Below the pieces are notes generated by a model. It was not told where the DNA came from. It made no database searches and was given only the letters and a program-made list of their open reading frames with translations. Positions 8,909-17,719 of a DNA stretch of 47,189 nucleotides are shown here, one piece after another; within the stretch, counting starts at the first letter, position 1, and each line of letters opens with the position of its first letter. The DNA lies in contig JAGAFR010000033.1 of NCBI GenBank assembly GCA_017612555.1, positions 1 to 47,189 on the forward strand, in the 5' to 3' direction. Origin of the DNA: Lachnospiraceae bacterium. GTDB taxonomy: Bacteria > Bacillota > Clostridia > Lachnospirales > Lachnospiraceae. Both the position numbers and the translations under genes were made by a program.

Positions 8909-10240
8909 ATGGGCAAATTCTGTGCTTACTGTGGAAAGGAAATGAATGAGGGGGCGAAATTCTGTAAAGGTTGCGGGACGCCTGTCGGCACTCCCGGAAA
9001 GACCATGGCATCAGCATGCCCGGCATGCGGTGGCCGGATGGTCTTTGATCCTACGTCCGGGAAGTTAAAATGTGAATTTTGCGACTCACTTTTTGCACCG
9101 GAAGATGTGGACGCTTCATGGAAAGAAAAGGAAGCAAATACTGCCGGCGGAGGCGGACATGCAAGCCTCGGTCCCGAGGATCAGATGCTGGCATACAGCT
9201 GTTCTGCCTGCGGAGTTGAGCTTATGGCGGACAGGACAACGGCCGTTATGCGGTGTCCGTACTGCGGCAATCAGACAATAGTTCCCGCACAGTTTTCCGG
9301 GCAGATAAGGCCTGACTACATCATTCCCTTTGCTCATACAAAAAAAGAAGCGGAATCAAAGTATTTAGGTTATTATGAAAAGAGATTCCTTCTTCCCAAA
9401 TCATTTAAGACCGGTAACCATGTACAGGAGATACAGGGTGTTTACGTGCCGTTCTGGATGTTCAGCGGAAGGGCTTATGTGGACGGCAGGTATCTTGCTT
9501 ATGATGAGTCCGAGGACAGTGATGGAAATAAGATCAGAGGTCCGTATTATGACGAGATACGCCAGGGTTATATCGATTTTAAAAACGTCCCCGCCGATGC
9601 ATCAAAGCGTATGGATGATGACCTCATGGATTCCGTGGAACCATATAAGCTTGACGGATTAAAGGATTTTTCCATGAGCTATCTGCCGGGATTCATGGCT
9701 GAAAGGTTTGATGTTGATGAAGCAGAATGCAAGGTAAGAGCGCATAACAGGGCAGAGGGTTCAATAAGTGACCAGGTCCGTAATACCATAAAGCGAGATG
9801 GGATTGACGTAAAACAGGAGTATTTCAGATATGAGGGTGAAGAGACAAAGTATTCGCTTCTTCCTGTGTGGCTTCTGGTGACAAAATGGAATGACAAGAC
9901 ATATAAATTTGCCATGAACGGACAGACCGGGAAGATGACCGGAGACCTTCCCGTGAGCGCGCCGAAGCTTTTGGGCGTGACGATACCGCTGTTTTTCATC
10001 CTTATGATCCTTATAATGATCTTCGGCGGGGATCTTTTTGGAGCGCTTGTTGGGGCAGCTATCATAGCAGGAGTAATTGGTGCATGGATGTACGGCAGCA
10101 TGAAACCGGTAAGAAAGGCATCAAATGCTTCGGGGTATATCACACAGGCGCTTCAGTTGACTTTTGAGAAAGAAGATAAGGTCGGTATGCTCAAGGTCTC
10201 AAAGGTACGTAATGAGATCAAAGAAATGAATAAAAGATAA
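8909..10240 (+). CDS. Triple zinc-ribbon membrane protein (TFIIB-type ribbon family)
   Basis: This 443-residue protein carries three zinc-binding cysteine sets in its first 130 residues: C5xxC8/C19xxC22, then a CPACGG...CEFC set, then a CSACG...CPYCG set. A soluble region (about 135-345) starts with the IPF-H-K pattern found in Lachnospiraceae and other Firmicutes proteins annotated as TFIIB-type zinc-ribbon or PriA-like ribbon proteins. Two or more membrane segments (about 350-397) and a basic C-terminal tail follow. It is a known family without an established role; the helicase labels in such annotations reflect only the ribbon. GGAGG precedes the start 11 bp after the previous stop. In this operon it is the only member with several ribbons and no exported domain, so it may be the cytoplasmic-side component. 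Confidence 0.83.
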   Translation: MGKFCAYCGKEMNEGAKFCKGCGTPVGTPGKTMASACPACGGRMVFDPTSGKLKCEFCDSLFAPEDVDASWKEKEANTAGGGGHASLGPEDQMLAYSCSACGVELMADRTTAVMRCPYCGNQTIVPAQFSGQIRPDYIIPFAHTKKEAESKYLGYYEKRFLLPKSFKTGNHVQEIQGVYVPFWMFSGRAYVDGRYLAYDESEDSDGNKIRGPYYDEIRQGYIDFKNVPADASKRMDDDLMDSVEPYKLDGLKDFSMSYLPGFMAERFDVDEAECKVRAHNRAEGSISDQVRNTIKRDGIDVKQEYFRYEGEETKYSLLPVWLLVTKWNDKTYKFAMNGQTGKMTGDLPVSAPKLLGVTIPLFFILMILIMIFGGDLFGALVGAAIIAGVIGAWMYGSMKPVRKASNASGYITQALQLTFEKEDKVGMLKVSKVRNEIKEMNKR

Positions 10241-10263
10241 CAGAACCCAAGGAGGTAAAATTA

Positions 10264-12426
10264 ATGTTTTGTGAAAACTGCGGAAAACCATTGTTGGATG
10301 GTGCCACATTCTGTACCGAATGCGGATGTAAGGTGGGTGATAACACCGGTGGCGACAGCGGTAAGGTCAGTGTCCCCGTGCCCAATATACCGCAACCCGG
10401 TATACCGGCTCCACAGGCGGCTGCGCCACAGACAGCTACTCCACAGACAGTTGCGCCCAAGGCGACTGCATCTCAGGCACAGGCCGGGAAACAACCTGTG
10501 CAGAAGGCACCTGCGCCTAAAAAGAAAGGGTTGCATCCCGTAGTAATAGTCCTTCTTGCTATTGTAGGAACCATAGTGTTGGGATTCATCGGGCTTGTCA
10601 TTATAGGATTGAGCGTTTCCGATAGCGAAGGATCGTCGGATACGGATGCTGAAAGATCGGTTACGGAAGGATCTGAAGAAGCAGGATCCAAAGAAAACAA
10701 TCCCGAAGCGATCGACCAACTGCTGGCTATACTTGATGAAATGGAAGCAGCAACCGAATCCCTGGGAAGCGGTATGGATGATGCCACAGACATAAAGGCC
10801 ATTATCGATGTGGGAAATAAATGGTACGAACAGATCGAGGACCAGTATAAGAGATCGCAGGAGATCGAGGGATTGCCGGCCAACATAAAGAAGGCCGCTG
10901 CGGATGATTATGAAATGTATCTGTCGGCTATTGAATCCTTTAACAAGGATATGGTTTTTGCTAAGGACATCCAGGAACTTGCCGAGACTATCGATGAGAA
11001 CGATCTTGCAAAAACATATAATGATTTTGAGGAAAAGCATTCGAGCACCCAGTGCCCTGACAACATGGCTGACTCCTGGGCTGCTATAGGCAGATCGCTT
11101 GATTTTCTTGCAGAATCGTACAATCGAAGCGTTCAAGGCCAGGAGCTGGATGACAGCCTTAGGATCTTTTCATCCAATAATCATCTGATCAGGTTCAGTT
11201 CGGTGTTCGGAAATGAAACGAGCAGGATCGTTGAAGTAAACTCTGCGGAGCAGGAGTTCATGCTCGAGCAGATAAACAAAGTGGGTGAGATAGACAGTGA
11301 GATAAGAGAAGCAGTAGCGCTTGCTCCCGAAGAAATGGAAAAGTATGAATTCAAATATGATGTCGACGGTGTAGTTGTTGATCCGACATATTCACATGTG
11401 GAGAATATCTATCCGTCTCTTTACAATACATATGACAGTTTCGTGACTGTTAACATTGGATGTCTTCACGGTGAAAAAGATATCATTGTGGAGTGCGAGA
11501 TCCCCGGACTGTCGCAGAGTATGTCACAGAGTTACCACATCGGGTCGGCAATGACCGCACTTAGCATTAAGCCTCCGGCGGCAAGTGATAAGCCTGATCT
11601 TAATACTGCCAAGGATTCGCAGATAAAGCTTACGATCAAGGACAAGAAAGATCAGAGCATAATCGATACCCAGTCGTTCCCGGTGCATATATACAGCAGG
11701 AATGATTTTGTATGGTATTCGGATGAATTCGGAACGGTAACAAGGGATAACATTCTGTGCTTCCTTGCTCCCGATGCGGATGCGATCACGGAACTTAAGA
11801 GAAATGCGATCGATGTACTCGAAGAAATGTCGGGTGGAGAGATGAATGCTCTGGTAGGATACCAGGGACCGTATTTTGCTGAATACGATGACGACGGCAA
11901 CGTTACAAATCTTGGAACGGCTCAGTACATTACAACTTTCCTTCAGGCCGCGGCTATCATGAGAGCTATGTCGGATATGGGAGTAAGGTACACGAATGAT
12001 GCTTTCTCGATCAACAACGCAGATCAGCATATCCTGTTCCCTGATCAGGTCATTGATAAGAAAACAGGCCTTTGTATTGAGACTTCGCTTGTTGTGGCAT
12101 CTGCCCTTCAGAGTATGGGTATGCATACTTACATTATCTTTCCTCCGGGACACGCTCAGGTAGCAGTTGAGACATGGGAAGGTTCGGGAAGATATTTCCT
12201 TATCGAGACAACTGTACTTCCTAATACCAACAGCATGTTTGTCGATGATGCCAATGCCATTTTAAGCGGCTGGACTTCGGAATATGACGATCAGCCTATT
12301 GCCAGTCTTATGCCGGAACAGTGGGCACAAATGCTTCTCCAGGATCCGGACGATGACAGTGACGACTGTTATGTCCTTGACTGCAGTGACGGAGCGTTTC
12401 TCGGAATGACACCGTTTGCGAATTAG
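10264..12426 (+). CDS. Zinc-ribbon anchored transglutaminase-like protein
   Basis: This 720-residue protein has an N-terminal zinc ribbon (C3xxC6...C17xxC20), an Ala/Pro/Gln/Thr linker (about 38-88) and one membrane helix (about 90-115). A long extracytoplasmic part is helical and Glu/Asp-rich to about 290 and beta-rich to about 500. The last 200 residues match the transglutaminase/papain-like core: the nucleophile region TGLCIETSLVVASALQSMG (Cys604), a histidine in PPGHAQV (His630), and a third position in FLIETTVLP occupied by Glu648 where Asp is usual. Such domains act as proteases, amidases or protein cross-linkers; activity here is inferred. In context it could cross-link or cleave the secreted giant proteins on either side. 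The start follows AAGGAGGT. Confidence 0.83.
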   Translation: MFCENCGKPLLDGATFCTECGCKVGDNTGGDSGKVSVPVPNIPQPGIPAPQAAAPQTATPQTVAPKATASQAQAGKQPVQKAPAPKKKGLHPVVIVLLAIVGTIVLGFIGLVIIGLSVSDSEGSSDTDAERSVTEGSEEAGSKENNPEAIDQLLAILDEMEAATESLGSGMDDATDIKAIIDVGNKWYEQIEDQYKRSQEIEGLPANIKKAAADDYEMYLSAIESFNKDMVFAKDIQELAETIDENDLAKTYNDFEEKHSSTQCPDNMADSWAAIGRSLDFLAESYNRSVQGQELDDSLRIFSSNNHLIRFSSVFGNETSRIVEVNSAEQEFMLEQINKVGEIDSEIREAVALAPEEMEKYEFKYDVDGVVVDPTYSHVENIYPSLYNTYDSFVTVNIGCLHGEKDIIVECEIPGLSQSMSQSYHIGSAMTALSIKPPAASDKPDLNTAKDSQIKLTIKDKKDQSIIDTQSFPVHIYSRNDFVWYSDEFGTVTRDNILCFLAPDADAITELKRNAIDVLEEMSGGEMNALVGYQGPYFAEYDDDGNVTNLGTAQYITTFLQAAAIMRAMSDMGVRYTNDAFSINNADQHILFPDQVIDKKTGLCIETSLVVASALQSMGMHTYIIFPPGHAQVAVETWEGSGRYFLIETTVLPNTNSMFVDDANAILSGWTSEYDDQPIASLMPEQWAQMLLQDPDDDSDDCYVLDCSDGAFLGMTPFAN

Positions 12427-12438
12427 ACGGGAGGTAAA

Positions 12439-15400
12439 ATGGTGAAATACTGTCCTAAATGCGGAAACCCGATGAACGACACTGCAAAGTTCTGCAGACA
12501 TTGCGGGATGGTAAAGATGCCGTCAGCAGACACGGATATATTTGCTGCGCCCGGAGAATTTGATCTTGGAGCGTTCGGCAATATCGAAAATGTCACCAAG
12601 GCCGTAAGAGATGTAAAGGATGCAGGCAAACGATTTCGAACGATGCCGGCGATCTTGTCGGCCATCGGGCTTTCTATCCTGTGGATAGTACAGCTTGTAT
12701 GGATCAAAAATGATGTGAGTAACCCACTCGCCGTATTCTCCGAGTGGCTGACATTTGCGCGTGGAGGGATAGAACGATCCTTTTTCGGGGGGATCGGAGG
12801 TCTCATCGGAAAGGGTGTGGTTGCTTCCGCCCTCGCGGGAATAGTCGGAGGCGGCATGGGTTCTGTAGTTGCCGGTGTAAAGCAGTCTTTTAACGGAACA
12901 TACTTTAAGAAAAATACGGGTGGATTTGCCGTGACCGGTATCGGGATCAGCTTTGTCCTGTATCAGATCTTTACAGGGAACGGATCCTTTGCGGGGGCTA
13001 TGGCTGCTGTGGCGTCTATGCTTGTCGCGGCAAGAGCATCGGTTGGCAAAGCCGGAATACTGTATGGATTTGCAAGAAAGGTTACATCAAAAAAGCAGGG
13101 TAAGGAAAAGATCATCATAAACGAAGCCGTTATGTCGATGCTGGGCGGTATCACAATGGGCTTTGCTTTTTGTGTTCCCATAGCGATCTTCCCATGGGAG
13201 ACCATGCATGTTTTCCTGGGTATCATACTGATCGTGATCGGTCTTATTATGACATTGGCGAGCAAAAGCAGCAGCAAAACTGCGGGAATGATCATATTGT
13301 TCGTATCAGGTTTTCTTTCATTTTCTGCGCATAACGTGTCTGCAGAAGAGGTTTCACGTATACAAATGAAAATGGTGACTCCGAGCCTTGGTATGGAAGT
13401 CACCACATACGAAGGAAAGGAAACGATCTATGAGCCGCCGTATAACTGTACATTTGTACTCTACTCCGACGGAACTGCTGACATTGAGTTTGAGGGAATA
13501 GATGAAGAATTTGACTATACTCATAAACATCTCCGGATAGGAGAAGACCAGAGATTCGGCCCGGCACAGGGCCATTTTTCGAAGCATATTTCGGGATTTT
13601 CCTTTAAAAAAGTGCCGTGGAAAAATCTTAACGACGGTGAGCATTACGGATACGGATGGGATGAGGAATCTGATTCATTTGTATGGAGTTTTGACGGGGA
13701 TACATTTGATGTTTATTCCTTAAGATGGTCTATATATAATCTTGGATCCCATAATCTCCTGACCATAGGTTTATACGGAGATCCAAACGGCGCTACCGCA
13801 TATGGAAATGCAGCGGTTTTCCATGACGTGCCTGATGCTGATCGTACTTTCATAAATATCTGTTTTTCGGATGACGGTTTGTGTACGCTTGCGGATATTA
13901 CGGCCGATCAGGCGGAAGAACCCAAAGAGGAACAAAAGCCGGAGGAGCCGGAAAAAAAGAAGAATGTTGAGATCGTTACCGAGGCTAAGGAAACCGAGGG
14001 TGAAGATGAAGTTGAGATAGATAAGGAGATCATCGAAGGCAGGGAAAAAGAGGAGAAGAAGGGACCGATCGGAGCAGGGACCGTTGCCGTAGTCGGTGCA
14101 GGCGGTATCATTGCGGGAGCAGCGGGCGCTGCTGCTGCCGGTGCGGCTGCAAAAGGTGATAAAGGAAGTCAAAAAGGAAACGAAGAACCCACTGGGGAAC
14201 AGAAAAAGAAGTATAAGATGAAAGTCTATAAAGACTTTGGAAATATGATCAGCAAAGGGCAGCAGAAGTATGTTTATGCGAGGATAGTGGAGGTTGATGT
14301 CAAGACCGGTATGGAAACGGACAGGCCGGATCTTACGATGAACATCAGCATATACTGTGATGACGGTTCGTTTGATGTCGGTCTTCAGGAAGAACTTGCC
14401 GGAAAACATAAGGGTGCGCAGGTATCCGTAGCGGATGATCATAAAGGAAATGAAGGATATATTTCATTCAAATACAGCGGTGTGGGCGGAACATTTACGA
14501 ACAGGATGCGCTTTAATGTTACTACCGCTGAGATCGTATTTGATCAGCCCAATATCTCTATACCCCATGACTATGATAAACCGCTCAAGCCATATTTTAT
14601 TGCACTTGGCTTCGGAGAGGGACTAAAGGTCACGGCATCCATTCTTCCTGATAATGTATATAACGTAAATGTGACCGAGGGAGAAAGTACGGGACTTGAT
14701 TTTGCAAAGTTATTCTATGCAAACCTTATCCCGCTAAGCGGAGTTCCTTCGATGGATGACAGGGAGCCCGGTGCTTCAGAGATGTATTCGCTTCATATCG
14801 AAGCTGTAGATTCGTCGGGTACGTGGGCAGAAGCCAACCTTCCGATAGCACGGATACGGACCGGTCTTATACTGACTGCAAAATATATCAACTGTTTCTT
14901 TAACAAGGATGTTACGAGTGCGGTTGCCGCAGCCGGAGATGTCAGGAGACATCACGTCAGATATACTTCACTTGCCGAGACCAAAGCAGAACTTAAGCTG
15001 GTGGTATGGGATGATTCTTCTGAAGAACACAGGGTGAAGATCCTTGCACCTCTTCCGAAATCGATCAGATTTAAGACAGAAGATCCCGAAGAGCAGACGA
15101 TGATAGATAAGATGGCGATACAGATGGATCCGGGGGATGATCCTGCCTTTGGTGAAGACGGAGGGCTGCAGGTTGCACTCAGGGTCACAAAGGCATGGCT
15201 TGACGCACCGCGCAGGATAAAGGCAAAGGTTACGGTTGAAGCAGTTGCTGATAATAAGACATATTCTGCCGAGCAGGATATACTACTGGTCAGCCAGCCG
15301 AACAGGAACGAACTCGATATGGAGCAGATGCAAGCGGCGATTAAGGAAGATAAGAGGATAGAAGAGCAGCTCGAGCATTTGAAACAGGTGATCCATAATA

Positions 15401-17235
15401 CATGCTATCAGAATCTGTTCCCTGTTCACAAGATCATTGATGAGATGCTTTTGTCATATGATCCCGAATACGGATATGACGAGGAGAATGTCGCAACCGT
15501 TATCAATACTTATAATTCGTTCTGCCGTGGTGAGATGCTTGGAGCAAACGCCAAGCCTGCGGAAGGAGAATCAGTCATTGACTGGATGCTCTGGGCGATA
15601 GATGCCATGGGTGATGCGGCAGATAGACTCGAGGAGAAGGCCGGATTCTGGACAAGGCTTGCCATAGGTGTGGCTACAGCCGGGCTTTCCGAAGTTGCAT
15701 TTACGACTATGGATATCATCCGTGTTCCTTATCGTATGAAGCAGGCTATAGAAAAGGGTGAGGACTCGGTGCTCGGCGTTATGTGGGCGGGCGCAAAGGA
15801 CATAGTGCTCGGCGAGATACAGGGAAGAGGCATGGAATGGCTCCAGGGCGGTGCCTGGACAATGGCCAAGGGCTTTGCGGCAGAAGCAAACAGTACGGTC
15901 GGAAAGAAACTGTTCAATATCATGACCAAATCAGAGACTGCTATCGCCAATTATTCCAACAAAGTTCAGTCGATTAACGCCAAGACAACGATCAATAAAG
16001 AGATGTTCAGTAATGTGTTCAAGCCTGATGTTAATGTTCAGGCAGCAAAACAAAGGGCACAGGAGGCTAAGCTCTCTCAGAAGCAGGCTGATCTTGAGGC
16101 AGACAGGATCATAAAGGAACAACGTATGAAAGATGCAGGGACGGAGCTTGGCGAAGTAAAGGGAGCAACGGAGCACGGCGTTATCGTGGAAACGCTTCCT
16201 GACGGATCGCAGAAGGTGGTGGGCAGAGATCTGTCCGATCCCTGGACAAAGAAGAGCTTTGAAGGCTATGAAAAAGTGGTCGAGCTTCATCGCGCGACCG
16301 AGAACCTGCGCAATTCTCCGACACCCGAGGCGCAATTGCGCTATGATAAAGCCGCCGCTGAAGTAAGGTCTGATTTTGTTGCGGGAGATCATCTGAAACA
16401 TTATACAAACGTATATGCCAAGGAGGTTCAATACAAATACAATCAGCATTGGGAAGGTATCGATGCAAGAGCTGATAAGATCGCCGGAGATAATCTGTAT
16501 AGCCGCCTGAAGTCGGAAAATCCCGGACTGAAGAGAGAAGATATATACACAAGAAGTGTAACAACGAGTAAAAAGGATCCGTACAAGACCAGCATAGATC
16601 ATGATATGACGGATATGATGAAGAAAGGTCCGGGCAAGGCGGATGTTGAGATCAATGATCGCATCCAGTATGAAGAAAATGCCAAGGCGGCTTACGAGGC
16701 TGTGACGGGAAAGAAGCCGACGAGTCTGGAGGAAGCGATCCGTGTCGCGGAGAAGTATCAGTATACTACAGTCGCCGGCGAGGGCACATATGCCAAGGAA
16801 AAGTTCGCGGATGTAAAGGAAATGCTCGATCCCGGTCATGCGGGAAACAAGCTCAAGAATGCGCTTAAGGATGCTGAGGTTATGGAGTTTAAGACAAAGG
16901 AATTTGTCGACAGGGCACATGCCGGCTCCGATGCTGTTGAAAGTGCGATGAACCTGTTTGAAGCAGGAAGGACTACGCATAAGGATATGGCAAGATCCAT
17001 CATCTCACGTAATGAGGCACTGATGATGAAAGGATATCCGAACGCACTTACAAAAGAAGACCAGATCCTCTGCGTCCTTCTTGACAGAACATTTGGAAAG
17101 GGTGCAAGAGGCGGTCATCTTTCCATGGACTGTTCAGATTTCTACAGATCGATGAAAGCGGTAGGGATCGAAAATGGTACACAGCTTGCCGCGAAGATGA
17201 AAGAATTAACTCTGCGAGTTTCCGGTGGGGATTGA
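12439..17235 (+). CDS. Giant fusion protein: zinc-ribbon membrane module plus exported multidomain module
   Basis: The protein has 1598 residues. Residues 5-22 are a zinc ribbon with the same cysteine spacing as the gene at 544. About 70-290 are several membrane segments paralogous to that gene. Near 280-300 a hydrophobic stretch ending NVSA/EE looks like an embedded signal peptide. An unrecognised beta-rich domain with an acidic linker (about 300-540) follows, then a Gly/Ala-rich segment (about 545-572), and the motif YKDFGN near 598. From there to the end it parallels the protein at 3271, including a Gly-rich hydrophobic patch (about 1071-1100) and an acidic DxD (D1387, D1389). The simplest reading is a fusion of operon genes 1 and 3 after duplication. 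The helical C-terminal tail diverges most. Function unknown; GGGAGGT precedes the ATG. Confidence 0.85.
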   Translation: MVKYCPKCGNPMNDTAKFCRHCGMVKMPSADTDIFAAPGEFDLGAFGNIENVTKAVRDVKDAGKRFRTMPAILSAIGLSILWIVQLVWIKNDVSNPLAVFSEWLTFARGGIERSFFGGIGGLIGKGVVASALAGIVGGGMGSVVAGVKQSFNGTYFKKNTGGFAVTGIGISFVLYQIFTGNGSFAGAMAAVASMLVAARASVGKAGILYGFARKVTSKKQGKEKIIINEAVMSMLGGITMGFAFCVPIAIFPWETMHVFLGIILIVIGLIMTLASKSSSKTAGMIILFVSGFLSFSAHNVSAEEVSRIQMKMVTPSLGMEVTTYEGKETIYEPPYNCTFVLYSDGTADIEFEGIDEEFDYTHKHLRIGEDQRFGPAQGHFSKHISGFSFKKVPWKNLNDGEHYGYGWDEESDSFVWSFDGDTFDVYSLRWSIYNLGSHNLLTIGLYGDPNGATAYGNAAVFHDVPDADRTFINICFSDDGLCTLADITADQAEEPKEEQKPEEPEKKKNVEIVTEAKETEGEDEVEIDKEIIEGREKEEKKGPIGAGTVAVVGAGGIIAGAAGAAAAGAAAKGDKGSQKGNEEPTGEQKKKYKMKVYKDFGNMISKGQQKYVYARIVEVDVKTGMETDRPDLTMNISIYCDDGSFDVGLQEELAGKHKGAQVSVADDHKGNEGYISFKYSGVGGTFTNRMRFNVTTAEIVFDQPNISIPHDYDKPLKPYFIALGFGEGLKVTASILPDNVYNVNVTEGESTGLDFAKLFYANLIPLSGVPSMDDREPGASEMYSLHIEAVDSSGTWAEANLPIARIRTGLILTAKYINCFFNKDVTSAVAAAGDVRRHHVRYTSLAETKAELKLVVWDDSSEEHRVKILAPLPKSIRFKTEDPEEQTMIDKMAIQMDPGDDPAFGEDGGLQVALRVTKAWLDAPRRIKAKVTVEAVADNKTYSAEQDILLVSQPNRNELDMEQMQAAIKEDKRIEEQLEHLKQVIHNTCYQNLFPVHKIIDEMLLSYDPEYGYDEENVATVINTYNSFCRGEMLGANAKPAEGESVIDWMLWAIDAMGDAADRLEEKAGFWTRLAIGVATAGLSEVAFTTMDIIRVPYRMKQAIEKGEDSVLGVMWAGAKDIVLGEIQGRGMEWLQGGAWTMAKGFAAEANSTVGKKLFNIMTKSETAIANYSNKVQSINAKTTINKEMFSNVFKPDVNVQAAKQRAQEAKLSQKQADLEADRIIKEQRMKDAGTELGEVKGATEHGVIVETLPDGSQKVVGRDLSDPWTKKSFEGYEKVVELHRATENLRNSPTPEAQLRYDKAAAEVRSDFVAGDHLKHYTNVYAKEVQYKYNQHWEGIDARADKIAGDNLYSRLKSENPGLKREDIYTRSVTTSKKDPYKTSIDHDMTDMMKKGPGKADVEINDRIQYEENAKAAYEAVTGKKPTSLEEAIRVAEKYQYTTVAGEGTYAKEKFADVKEMLDPGHAGNKLKNALKDAEVMEFKTKEFVDRAHAGSDAVESAMNLFEAGRTTHKDMARSIISRNEALMMKGYPNALTKEDQILCVLLDRTFGKGARGGHLSMDCSDFYRSMKAVGIENGTQLAAKMKELTLRVSGGD

Positions 17236-17276
17236 TATCTATAACGGTGTGGTTTTCAAATGAAGGAGGTATAACT

Positions 17277-17651
17277 ATGATCATAGTAGGATTTGTGATT
17301 GTATGTTTAGGTATATTTTTCATGATCTACTACAAGGTTCACAAAAAACAGAACAATCGACGCACCGCCAGAGTGCAGGGAACCTGTGTCAACATTACCG
17401 TTAATACGAGTGAGGACTCCGGCGACACGACACACTATGATTTTTCCTACGATGTGGGAGGAAATCAGTATATGCTAAAAAATCTCATCGTCCCGGGCTC
17501 TCCCGCAATAGGAGATCAGGTGACCATTCGCTATAATCCCGATAATCCGAAAGATGCCGGGTATGATTTTGCCAGTGACGGCAAAGAGCAATATATTCTG
17601 TATCTCGGGATCGGTATTACGGTAGTCGGGATCATCTTGATGATATTATAG
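17277..17651 (+). CDS. DUF3592-type membrane protein
   Basis: This 124-residue protein starts with a membrane helix, has a soluble beta-rich loop (about 22-100) and ends with a second helix. The loop contains the GD-V-I-YNP-NP signature (GDQVTIRYNPDNPKDAGY) of DUF3592, a small two-helix membrane family of unknown role. I start it at 17277 because GAAGGAGGT lies at 17262-17270; a TTG at 17232 in frame would add 15 residues but overlaps the previous stop and lacks a site. It is the last gene of the zinc-ribbon operon. I see no intrinsic terminator between it and valS. Confidence 0.75.
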   Translation: MIIVGFVIVCLGIFFMIYYKVHKKQNNRRTARVQGTCVNITVNTSEDSGDTTHYDFSYDVGGNQYMLKNLIVPGSPAIGDQVTIRYNPDNPKDAGYDFASDGKEQYILYLGIGITVVGIILMIL

Positions 17652-17678
17652 GGATATGTAGAACAGCAGGTGATTTTG

Positions 17679-17687
17679 TGGTATAAT
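17679..17687 (+). promoter_or_regulatory. Extended -10 promoter of valS
   Basis: TGGTATAAT is a full TGn extended -10 element, 33 bp before the valS start. The -35 region 17 bp upstream (TAGAAC) is poor, as is common with extended -10 promoters. The leader would be only about 25 nt, too short for a T-box. Confidence 0.6.
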
Positions 17688-17719
17688 ATGTCGGATTATA
17701 ACTTAGGAGCAGACATATT

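Noticed and set aside
8909-10240. PriA-like helicase
   Set aside because: Only the zinc ribbons recall such annotations; no Walker A/B motifs are present and the C-terminal region is membrane-spanning.
15931-16980. Long antisense open frame of 349 codons opposite the 1598-aa gene
   Set aside because: It lies wholly opposite a clear coding gene, has no ribosome binding site, and has a Leu/Ile/Arg/His-rich composition typical of a reverse-strand shadow.
544-17651. Prophage, type VI/VII secretion or CDI locus
   Set aside because: No phage structural, integrase, WXG100, FtsK/EssC or TpsB-type gene is present; the toxin-like reading of the giant proteins rests on layout only.
17652-17719. T-box leader before valS
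   Set aside because: The promoter lies 33 bp before the start, so the leader is too short for a T-box; no conserved T-box sequence is visible.
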